From the NCBI GenBank assembly GCA_040219575.1, contig JAVJSD010000110.1:20922-84921 (forward strand): 64,000 bases of DNA, written 5' to 3'. Both the position numbers and the translations under genes were made by a program. This DNA is from JAVJSD01 sp040219575. Lineage in GTDB: Bacteria > Planctomycetota > Planctomycetia > Pirellulales > Pirellulaceae. This document shows, piece by piece, positions 53,201 through 60,370 of this stretch. The notes beneath the pieces are model-generated. The model searched no databases, was not told the origin of the DNA, and saw nothing but the letters and a program-made list of their open reading frames with translations. Numbering within the stretch: position 1 is the first letter of the stretch; every line of letters begins with the position of its first letter.

Positions 53201-56169
53201 CCCGAAGGGGCGCCCTGGGCTCCGTTGATGAACTGCCGGGCGGTAATGGCGCGCGCGCCGTCGGCGAGCACGGTGGAGGCGTCGGTCGTGACGGTCGCCG
53301 CGCCGCCGCTGGCGACGGCCGATCCGATTTCCACACCGTCGCTGTAAACACGCACGACGGCCCCGTCCGTCACGCCGGTCACCTGAAACTGCAGCACCGT
53401 GGCGGCGTCGCGGTTGTTTTTGCTGGTGATGTCGTCGTCGCTGGCCGCGCCGGTATCGCTGACGGCCAGCAGGTCGAGGCCCGTCGGCGCCGGCGGCGGC
53501 GTCTCGCTGAAGTCGAGCGAATCGATCACGCGGCCGATCTCCACCGTCACCTGGTGACCCGCGCCGCCCAAGACGGCCGTCTGCCCGCCGACGACGTCCG
53601 AAATCACCGTGTATTGGCCGGGGGTGACTTGCAGCAGATAGCGCCCCATCGCATCGGTAGTGGTGAAGCGCTCGCCGTCGTCGAGCATATTGTTGTCGTT
53701 GGCGTCGGCGTAGACGATCGCGCCGGCGATGCCGGCCTCGCCCGCATCCTGCACGCCGTTGCTGTTGGCGTCGACATACTTCACTCCGGTCAGGTCGCCC
53801 TGTCCGGTGATCGACTGAATGACGGCCAACTGATTGTCGGCGCTCACCGGCAACTCGCCGAACGGCGAGGCGTTGTTGGTGTTCACCGGCAAATCGGCGA
53901 TGTCGTCGACGGTCGTCATCCCGAGCACCCGACCAAAGACCGTGAAACTATTGTTCTGCGGCAGGTCGAGGAAATCGTTGAGATCGTTGAGATTGAAGAA
54001 GAACTGGCTGGTGGCGCTGTTCGGGTTGTTGCCCACCTTCGCCATGGCGATCGTGGTGCGGAGGTTGGAGATGCCGGGTTCGTTTTGAATCTGCGCGTCG
54101 GTGGGCACCGAGGTGAACTGCGAGGTATTGGTGAACGTCGTCGAATTGGTGGTGAAGCCGCCCGCCTGGATGACGAAGTCCTCGCCGTTGGCGTACTTGG
54201 CCGAACGGTGAAAGATCGAGTTCAGATAGTCGCCGTCGTTCACGTAGTTCAGGAAGTTGTTGACCGTGATCGGCGTGGCCCCGTCGAACAACTCCACCAG
54301 GATCGACCCGAAATTCGTATTCAGCGAGACGACGGGATTCGAGCTGTACACCAGCGTGATGTCGTCGCCGTCCTGCACGACGTAATTCTCGAAGTCGTAG
54401 GAAACCTGCCCGTTGACGAACATCTGCACGGTGTGCGTCGCGCTGGCCGTGCCGGTCATCAATTGCGTGGCGCTGAACAGCGCGTCGGGATTGTTCCCCG
54501 CCAAGCCGGCGTTGGTCCGCCAGGTTTCGAAGAATGCGCCCAGCGTGGCGCCGGACATCGACGCGATCGCCAACTGCCCCATGTCGCCGGTGGTGTGCAG
54601 CGCGGTCGTGGCGCCGTCGTTGAACACGCCCACGTCGGCCGGAATCTCGATCTCCTGCCCATCGACGAAGATGGTCAGCCGGGCGCCCCCCTGTTGCGCC
54701 TCGCCTTCGAGCACGAACAGTTCCGCCAGGCCCGCATTATCGGTCGAGACCAGCAGCGAACCATTGATGCTGACCACCGCGGTGGGGAACAGCCCGTCGC
54801 TGGCGCCGTCGACGTCGGTCACCGGCAAGGTCCCCGCGGCGGTCCCGTCGCTCTGCCACAACTCGCGGTTGGCGTCGGTCGTGAAGGCGGAGAAGTACAG
54901 CAGGCCGTTGATGTTGGTGAGGTGGGCGGGGGCGCTGCTCAGCGGATCACTGCTGCCGCCGTCGACCCCCGGCAGGATGTCCGCGACCATCACGGTGCCC
55001 GCCTCGGTCCCGTCGCTCTTCCACAACTCCAGGCCGTTTTGGCCGTCGTCGGCCGTCAAAAACAGCACACCGTTGACCGCCGTCAGGCTCGCGGCGTTTG
55101 CATCCTGTCCATCGATTCCCGGCAGAATACTCTTGACCAACTCGGTGGTTTCCGCCGTGCCGCCGGACTTCCACAGTTCCTGCCCGTGCACGCCGTCGTT
55201 GGCGACGAAGAACAACGTTCCGCCGACATTGACAAGATTCGAAGGCGACGACGAGTTGGCGACTCCCCCGCCGTCGTCGCCGGCGAAGATGTCCTCCACC
55301 ATCACGGTGCCATCGGTCGTGCCGTCGCTCTTCCAAAGTTCGAGGCCGTTGTCGTCCTGGGCGGTGAAGAACAGCACGCCGTCGACGTTGGTCAATTGCC
55401 CGGGGCTGGACGAGTTGGCAATGCCTCCGCCGTCGTCGCCGGGGAACAGGTCCTTGACCATCATCGTGCCGCCGGCGGTTCCGTTGCTCTTCCACAATTC
55501 CGTTCCGTCGTCGTCGGTGGCGGCGAAGAACAGCTGCGAGCCGACCACCGTCAGCCCGGTCGGATTCGAAGAGTTGGGATCGACGCCGTCGGTTCCGGGG
55601 AACAGGTCGGCGACCTGGACGGTGCCTTGCTCGGTGCCGTCGCTCCTCCACAGCTCGCGGCCGTCGTCGCCCTGGGCCGTAAAGTAGAGCATGCCATTAA
55701 AGGAGACTAGTTCGCTAGGAGACGAACTCGTGGCGGTCGGATCGGTTTGACTGGTATGAATGTCGCGGACGCGGACCGTCCCCTGCTCGGTGCCGTCGCT
55801 CTTCCACAGTTCTTCACCCAACATGCCGTCGTCGGCGGAGAAGAACAGCACGCCATTGACGTTGGTCAGGTGCGCGGGATTCGACGAGGCGGCGTCGCCG
55901 GTGATGTCGCGAACCAACTCCGTGCCCTGCACCGTGCCATCGGTCTTCCACAACTCGCGGCCATGATCGGCGTCGGTGGCGACGAAAAAGATGGCGCCGC
56001 CGATCTGCACGAATTCGTCGGGATCCGACGACGCCCCCGGATGCAGGTCGATCAGCGTCGGCGTGGCCGTCAATACAATTCGCGGCTCCAGCGGCTCCGA
56101 CCGCAGCCGGCGGCGAACGGCCTTGCCGCGACGCTCACGTTTCGCCCGTTTCCAACTTGCTTTGCGCAT
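50275..56169 (-). CDS. Giant secreted LEPR-type protein with hyalin-like, cyclophilin and cadherin-like domains
   Basis: This 1964-aa protein starts with a basic segment and the planctomycete SEPLEPRIVLTATP signature (about 22-35). Eight ELWKSDGT-type repeats of about 50-60 aa follow (about 40-490). A cyclophilin-like PPIase comes next (VSLNTNFGSILVELFDGATP, then ATSQFFFNLNDL, at about 640-800), then SdrD-like B domains (GVKYVDANSNGVQDAGEAGI and SIAGSVYLDADGDGVRSAGE), a putative Ig-like unit and seven cadherin-like DSFTY repeats to the end. The final residues are acidic (QVFSEDEDWL). I start at 56169; an ATG at 56265 is possible. A surface or matrix role is inferred; the isomerase might be inactive. 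Confidence 0.9.
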   Translation of the reverse strand: MRKASWKRAKRERRGKAVRRRLRSEPLEPRIVLTATPTLIDLHPGASSDPDEFVQIGGAIFFVATDADHGRELWKTDGTVQGTELVRDITGDAASSNPAHLTNVNGVLFFSADDGMLGEELWKSDGTEQGTVRVRDIHTSQTDPTATSSSPSELVSFNGMLYFTAQGDDGRELWRSDGTEQGTVQVADLFPGTDGVDPNSSNPTGLTVVGSQLFFAATDDDGTELWKSNGTAGGTMMVKDLFPGDDGGGIANSSSPGQLTNVDGVLFFTAQDDNGLELWKSDGTTDGTVMVEDIFAGDDGGGVANSSSPSNLVNVGGTLFFVANDGVHGQELWKSGGTAETTELVKSILPGIDGQDANAASLTAVNGVLFLTADDGQNGLELWKSDGTEAGTVMVADILPGVDGGSSDPLSSAPAHLTNINGLLYFSAFTTDANRELWQSDGTAAGTLPVTDVDGASDGLFPTAVVSINGSLLVSTDNAGLAELFVLEGEAQQGGARLTIFVDGQEIEIPADVGVFNDGATTALHTTGDMGQLAIASMSGATLGAFFETWRTNAGLAGNNPDALFSATQLMTGTASATHTVQMFVNGQVSYDFENYVVQDGDDITLVYSSNPVVSLNTNFGSILVELFDGATPITVNNFLNYVNDGDYLNSIFHRSAKYANGEDFVIQAGGFTTNSTTFTNTSQFTSVPTDAQIQNEPGISNLRTTIAMAKVGNNPNSATSQFFFNLNDLNDFLDLPQNNSFTVFGRVLGMTTVDDIADLPVNTNNASPFGELPVSADNQLAVIQSITGQGDLTGVKYVDANSNGVQDAGEAGIAGAIVYADANDNNMLDDGERFTTTDAMGRYLLQVTPGQYTVISDVVGGQTAVLGGAGHQVTVEIGRVIDSLDFSETPPPAPTGLDLLAVSDTGAASDDDITSKNNRDAATVLQFQVTGVTDGAVVRVYSDGVEIGSAVASGGAATVTTDASTVLADGARAITARQFINGAQGAPSGTLTVTIDATAPAAVTGTPPETVVHGQLFEFDAQSADEGQTGVVYSLDGEPTGMTIDAQTGEITWTPTLAQTGPQPYTVLLTDTAGNVAMREFEVTVLADLPAFPDAYLIDQGSTLAVGAAAGVLANDNNGDPTGLTASVVGQPAHGTLTLNADGSFIYTPDAGFVGIDSFTYIASDGSEDSNVARATITVIAPNDAPQAVDDAYTVDGDSSLSVSAAQGVLVNDSDAEQDPVTAVLVAGPAHGVVTLNADGSFTYTPTFGFVGEDSFTYVAADALDSSAPATVRITVETPTLSPADFSASIAGSVYLDADGDGVRSAGEFGVPGALLTLTGTSTFGGAITRTRLSDANGFYRFEDLPAGVYQVAESQPQALVDGLESSSAAGATVGNDVISSLQLAEGQELVGNNFGERDIAPQYINAVWFFASTAANGGGMRNAIALGEEHAGNTQLAALIRAGATDLTQETNVPPSAADESYATAEDAAITIAAAVGVLANDIDANADPLSAQLVSTTANGALTFNPNGAFTYTPNAGFVGSDSFTYLTSDGLLGSNTATVRIDVGLSSNTAPVASDDAYAVSGPLVTAAAGGVSSNDTDAQGHSLMVRLIDGPQFGTLSLAPDGSFVYTPDQGYFGADSFTYQSSDGELDSNTATVNFTVTLPANHAPVAVNNAYVSTGISLTVSATNGVLANDIDDDENDTLTAQLVDGPQHGVLTLNADGSFTYTPENGFSGTDSFTYRANDGQVDSEIATVTISVTAAPNVPPTAVSDAYSTELGVPLTIAAPQGVLANDSDGNGDPLTAVQNASVQAGTLSFNADGSFTYTPGAGFSGTDTFSYRANDGQAFSSVAIVTIVVRPPNQAPIGVADSYDVDQDTTLTIDAAAGVLLNDTDDEDDPLTAILVSGPAHGVLTFQADGSFQYVPDPGYVGGDSFSYRANDGRDDSGVTTVTLDIAAAEGEAAEGEPFEGLADQVFSEDEDWL

Positions 56170-56513
56170 GGAGAGTATCCGAGAAGTTGCCTGTTTTCCC
56201 TGTCCGCCGAACGGGTCTGCAGCGCGGCAGTTCCGAGACCGCGCGGAGACGCCCATCCCCAACACCGCTGGAGCGACGCAGGATCCGCGCCGTCAAGCAA
56301 AATCGATGAGTTCGAACCCCTTACCCGTGGGGAAGGCTTCGACCCTCTTACCTAGATTAATCCAACTGCCCCGTGTTGAAACCCTGTCAGGCAAAACTCT
56401 TTCGAATCCGCGAAACCGGCCTGTTCCCACCCTCCCGGCCGTAGGGCAGGCTTCCAGCCTGCCAGACTTGCGCAATCCTGGCAGGCTGAAAGCCTGCCCT
56501 ACTTTGGTTCGCC
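56170..56513. repeat. Intergenic region with family B inverted repeat (56441-56502)
   Basis: No gene is visible. GTAGGGCAGGCTTCCAGCCT (56441) and its inverse ending AAGCCTGCCCTAC (56502) form 25-bp arms with one mismatch and a 12-bp spacer, just after the stop of the upstream gene's neighbour. It may also end transcription. Confidence 0.82.
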
Positions 56514-58838
56514 CTACTGCGGGGCGACAACCACGATCACGCGGGTTTCGGAAACGACAGGCAACCCGCCGGCCTGGAGAACGGTCGCCCGCAGCGTCAA
56601 TTCGTGCTCACGGCCCCCCTCCATGGAAGGCGCCGCGTTGATCGTTAGAGCGATCGGCTGCGAGCCGGGCGTCTCGAGGGTCTGCGGCTGGGCGTCCAGC
56701 GGCGCGGGATTCTCGGCGTCGTGGACGAGTTCGATGGTCACCGGCTCCGGCAACTGGCGCGCTCGGCTGACCGTGAGCGGGAGGTCGAACGACTTCCCCG
56801 GTTCAACCGTGAACTCCGTGCGGTCGGCGGAGAGCTTCAGCAGCGCCCCGGTGGGAAGAAAACCCATCCGCGTCTTCTGGCGGACCAGGCTATAGCGCAC
56901 GTTGCCTTGCGGATCGGCGACCTGGGCCACCCCGTTGACCACCATCCGCGAGGTGCGGGTCGTCTCCAGCCACTCGGGCAGGAAGACCGGATACAGAATC
57001 CGCTCGACGCCGTCTTCCACCACGAGTTCCGGCCCGCGTATACCCTGTCGGTGGCGGCCCTGCTTCGAAGTCATCTCCAGCACGATCGGTTCGTGGAAGC
57101 CTTCATTGCGCTGGATCAGCACCGGCGCCGGGAAGGTGGTGCCGCGGGGCCACTTTGTAACGTCGTCCTTTCCTTCCGCGTCGATCGAGAAAGGGGGCGT
57201 GATCGTTGTCGCCAGCAGCAACGGCGCGGTCGTGCTGGTGATGGTCTCTTCTCCGATCGTCGCCGTTCCGACGATGGTGACCAGCGACGCGGCGGCCGCG
57301 AGGTTGTCGGCGGCCGAGAGTTCGAGCTTCAAGGCCGTCTTCTTGGCCGGAATGACGACCTCCTCGGGAATCGTCACGCCGACGGGCGCTCCCGCCAGCG
57401 AGATCGCAATCGGATCGAGATAACCGCCATGTCGGACGGCGGTGATCGACAAGGAGAACTTACCGCCGATGGGGACGCTCGCCATCTCCGGCGCCGAGAG
57501 CGTGAAGCCCGGACGCGCCGCTTCAACGGTCAGCCGGTACGTGGCGGCGCGATCGCCGCTGCGTCCGGAAACGTCGCTCACCAGCAGGCGATATTCGCCG
57601 TCGGCCGGCACGGTGAACTCTAGGGCCGCGTTGGTGGAACCGGCGGCATCGTCGCTGCGGGCGCGTTCGACGCCCTCGGCATCCACGATCGCCGCCGCCA
57701 CGTCGAGCGGCGCGCCCACGCGCTTGCTTTCGACGTTGATCGCCCATTTGTCGCCCTTGACGCCGCTCAGGCGGTACTGGTCTTCGCCGTACAGCTCCTC
57801 CAGAACGCCGCTGACCGCCGCCGGCAGCGTGAGCGGGCGATCGCTCCACTCGCCTTCGAGGGTCTCCGTCTGCTCGCTTGTCGTCAATTCAATGGGCGTC
57901 GTCGTTCCGTGCGCTGTTTCCAATTGATAGAGGAATCGCCCATCTTTCGCGTCGCGCGGAAACGCAATCGGTTGGACCACCGATTCGAGCTTGGCGGCGC
58001 CCGTCTTCACGCCGTAGCCCACCAACTCCACGTCGCGCGTCTCGCCGGGCTTGCCGACGGCCGGAATCGCCGCCGCCACGCGGGGCGCCTCGGTGAACGA
58101 CAGTCGGTACACGAACGCCCGATTGCCGCGGAAATCGACGTCATAGATGCTCGCCGTATAGCGATGTCCGGCGCGGGCGGCGAAGGTCACCGCCGTGTCG
58201 ATGCCCGCCGTGTCGGCGACATCGGCGATCGGCCGTCCCTGGTCGTCGTGGATCTCGATGGCCGCGTTCAACTCCGAGCCCAATTCACGGGCGCAAAGCG
58301 CGATCGATATCGGCCCCGTCTTGCTGGCCGTGAAGTGGTAGCGATCGACTTCTTCGATGTGTTTGATCTGTCCGGAGACCGTGACCGGCAAGGAAGGCAA
58401 CGTCTGTTGGAGTTGCCGGTCGCCGTGGTCGACGACTTCCGGCATCGCCCCGACGACAAACCGTCCCGAAGCGGTCGCGCCGTTGGCGTTGGCCGCCTGC
58501 CAGCGAACGACACCCGGCGGCACGTCGGCGGGAATCGTCAGTTTCGCCTTTGCCTCACGGGGCAGCAGAAAGGGCGACCGACGCGCCTTCTTACCGAACC
58601 AGTACGGCGGCTCGGGCACGATGACTTCGCTAAGCGGCGAGATGATCTCGAGCTTGATCCGCTCGTCGTGCACCAGCAACTGCATGTCCGGCGTCCAGTC
58701 GTAGCCGCCGAGCGTGACTTCGACGGTCTCTCCCGCCCGGCCGCCCGGGGGAAACATGTACCCAATGCCGGGCGCGTACTGGGCCGCGGCGACGAGCGGC
58801 GAGAACAGAACGACGACAAGTGCGACAAGTCGTGACAT
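56514..58838 (-). CDS. Exported pre-peptidase-domain protein
   Basis: This 774-aa protein has a signal peptide (MSRLVALVVVLFSPLVAAAQ) and a beta-rich body: an N-terminal IPT-like unit (PPGGRAGETVEVTLGGYDW), two PPC-like domains (VDRYHFTASKTGPISIALCA and EYRLLVSDVSGRSGDRAATY) and Ig-like strands to the end. It is the third gene of the second cluster, after DUF1549/1553 and DUF1501 genes. The function is unknown; PPC domains usually mark exported proteins. An extension upstream to 59399 overlaps the DUF1501 gene and is rejected. Confidence 0.85.
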   Translation of the reverse strand: MSRLVALVVVLFSPLVAAAQYAPGIGYMFPPGGRAGETVEVTLGGYDWTPDMQLLVHDERIKLEIISPLSEVIVPEPPYWFGKKARRSPFLLPREAKAKLTIPADVPPGVVRWQAANANGATASGRFVVGAMPEVVDHGDRQLQQTLPSLPVTVSGQIKHIEEVDRYHFTASKTGPISIALCARELGSELNAAIEIHDDQGRPIADVADTAGIDTAVTFAARAGHRYTASIYDVDFRGNRAFVYRLSFTEAPRVAAAIPAVGKPGETRDVELVGYGVKTGAAKLESVVQPIAFPRDAKDGRFLYQLETAHGTTTPIELTTSEQTETLEGEWSDRPLTLPAAVSGVLEELYGEDQYRLSGVKGDKWAINVESKRVGAPLDVAAAIVDAEGVERARSDDAAGSTNAALEFTVPADGEYRLLVSDVSGRSGDRAATYRLTVEAARPGFTLSAPEMASVPIGGKFSLSITAVRHGGYLDPIAISLAGAPVGVTIPEEVVIPAKKTALKLELSAADNLAAAASLVTIVGTATIGEETITSTTAPLLLATTITPPFSIDAEGKDDVTKWPRGTTFPAPVLIQRNEGFHEPIVLEMTSKQGRHRQGIRGPELVVEDGVERILYPVFLPEWLETTRTSRMVVNGVAQVADPQGNVRYSLVRQKTRMGFLPTGALLKLSADRTEFTVEPGKSFDLPLTVSRARQLPEPVTIELVHDAENPAPLDAQPQTLETPGSQPIALTINAAPSMEGGREHELTLRATVLQAGGLPVVSETRVIVVVAPQ

Positions 58839-58864
58839 GAGGCGATCGGCTTGATTAGGCGGAA

Positions 58865-58914
58865 CGTAGGGCAGCCTTCCAGGCTGCCCGGGCAGGCAAG
58901 ATGCCTGCCCTACG
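58865..58914. repeat. Dispersed repeat, family B
   Basis: CGTAGGGCAGCCTTCCAGGC and the inverse arm ending GATGCCTGCCCTACG form a 50-bp palindromic unit in the gap between the DUF1501 stop and the next gene. Confidence 0.82.
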
Positions 58915-58915
58915 A

Positions 58916-60256
58916 TTACACGAGCTCGCGGATGACCTTGCCGCCGTCGACGATCGGCACGGGACGACCCAGTGGGCCATGATACGTTCGATCGGGATCG
59001 ATTCCCATCAACACCGACATCGTGCGGAGCAGATCGTTCACCCCGACCGCCTCGGTCGTGGGAGCGGCGGCCTGCTTGTCGGTGGCGCCGATCACCTGGC
59101 CCGGTTTCGTGCCGCCGCCGGCGAAGATGATCGTCTGAGCCATCGACCAGTGATCGCGTCCGGCGCCGGCGTTCACGCGCGGGGTGCGCCCCATTTCGCC
59201 CATCATCACCACCAGCGTCTCGTCGAGCAGGCCGCGCTGCTCGAGATCGGTCACCAGCGTGCTGAACGCGCGATCGGCGTAGGGAATCAAATCGGTTCGC
59301 AGGCTGGGGAAGCAATTGTAGTGCACGTCCCAACCCGGAGCGTCGACTCCCACAAAGCGGCAACCGGACTCGACCAGCCGACGCGCGAGCAGCGCGCATT
59401 GACCAAGCTGCGTCCGGCCGTAGGCGTCGCGCACGTCGTCGGGCTCCGACTGGATGTCGAACGCCTTCTTCGCCTCGGGCGAGGCGATCAGGTTGTACGC
59501 TTTCTCGTAGTAGGTCGACATCACCTCGGCCTGCCCGCGGGCTTGCTCGCGTTCGATCTGGTCAATGCCGGCCAACAACCGTCGGCGGACGCTTTGCCGC
59601 GACTTCGACATGCTCCCGGCGGGCTGCAGATCCTTCACTTCGAAGTCGGGCTGCGTGGGATCGGCCTCGATCACGAACGGCGCGTGTTCGGCGCCGTAGA
59701 AGCCGGGACCGCCGGCACCCATCGGATGCGGCAGGTTGATGTAGGGCGGCAGAGTTCCGCGCGGGCCGAGTTCGCGCGACACGACCGAGCCGATCGACGG
59801 ATAGAATTCGTTGTTGGGAACCGGATTGTCGCCGTCGGCGAAGTTCGGGCGACGCCCGGTCATCACAAAGTGGTAGCCGGTCGAGTGGCCGTTGATGCGA
59901 TGGCTGTGGCTGCGAAGAATCGTGTACTTGTCGGCGATCTTGGCCGACAACGGCAGTTGATCGGTGATGAACGTGCCGGGCACATTCGTGGAGATCGGCT
60001 GGAAGGGGCCGCGGATCTCCTCCGGCGCTTCGGGTTTGGGATCCCACATGTCTTGATGCGGAGGTCCGCCTTCCAGGAACAGGAAGATGCACGACTTAGC
60101 TTTCGCCCCCGCGCCGGCCGCCGCCTTGGCCTGCAGTTCGAGCAGTCGCGGCAGCGTGAGTCCGCCGATCAGTCCGCACGCGCCGAGGCGCAAAGCGTGT
60201 CGGCGAGAGATTCCCTCGCAGTTGCGTGCCGATTGGCCGAGCTTGAGTTTAAGCAT
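58916..60256 (-). CDS. DUF1501 protein (Tat-exported)
   Basis: This 446-aa protein has a Tat-type leader ISRRHALRLGACGLIGGLTLP and the DUF1501 landmarks SCIFLFLEGGPPHQDMWDPKPE, INGHSTGYHFVMTGRRP, GVDAPGWDVHYNC and MGEMGRTPRVNAGAGRDHW. It is more distant in sequence from the DUF1501 protein at 38728-40107 than the shared layout suggests, so the two clusters are not a recent duplication. It follows the DUF1549/1553 gene by 114 bp and is probably cotranscribed with it. Confidence 0.92.
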   Translation of the reverse strand: MLKLKLGQSARNCEGISRRHALRLGACGLIGGLTLPRLLELQAKAAAGAGAKAKSCIFLFLEGGPPHQDMWDPKPEAPEEIRGPFQPISTNVPGTFITDQLPLSAKIADKYTILRSHSHRINGHSTGYHFVMTGRRPNFADGDNPVPNNEFYPSIGSVVSRELGPRGTLPPYINLPHPMGAGGPGFYGAEHAPFVIEADPTQPDFEVKDLQPAGSMSKSRQSVRRRLLAGIDQIEREQARGQAEVMSTYYEKAYNLIASPEAKKAFDIQSEPDDVRDAYGRTQLGQCALLARRLVESGCRFVGVDAPGWDVHYNCFPSLRTDLIPYADRAFSTLVTDLEQRGLLDETLVVMMGEMGRTPRVNAGAGRDHWSMAQTIIFAGGGTKPGQVIGATDKQAAAPTTEAVGVNDLLRTMSVLMGIDPDRTYHGPLGRPVPIVDGGKVIRELV

Positions 60257-60288
60257 CGCGAAGCCTCATTTCGATATTTGATTCTTCC

Positions 60289-60364
60289 CGTAGCGGAAGT
60301 CGTCAGACGTCGTCAGACTTCCGACTCGCGGTAAACACTCGGAACTCTGGCGAGTTCCGCTACG
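60289..60364. repeat. Dispersed palindrome, family C
   Basis: CGTAGCGGAA (60289-60298) and TTCCGCTACG (60355-60364) enclose a second small palindrome (AAGTCGTCAGAC...). A half unit of the same family is at 63253-63277. Confidence 0.75.
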
Positions 60365-60370
60365 AGAAAC

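Noticed and set aside
52606..55710. 1034-residue open frame on the plus strand
   Set aside because: It mirrors the repeat-rich LEPR protein gene on the other strand. The repeats keep the antisense frame open; there is no domain or ribosome site.
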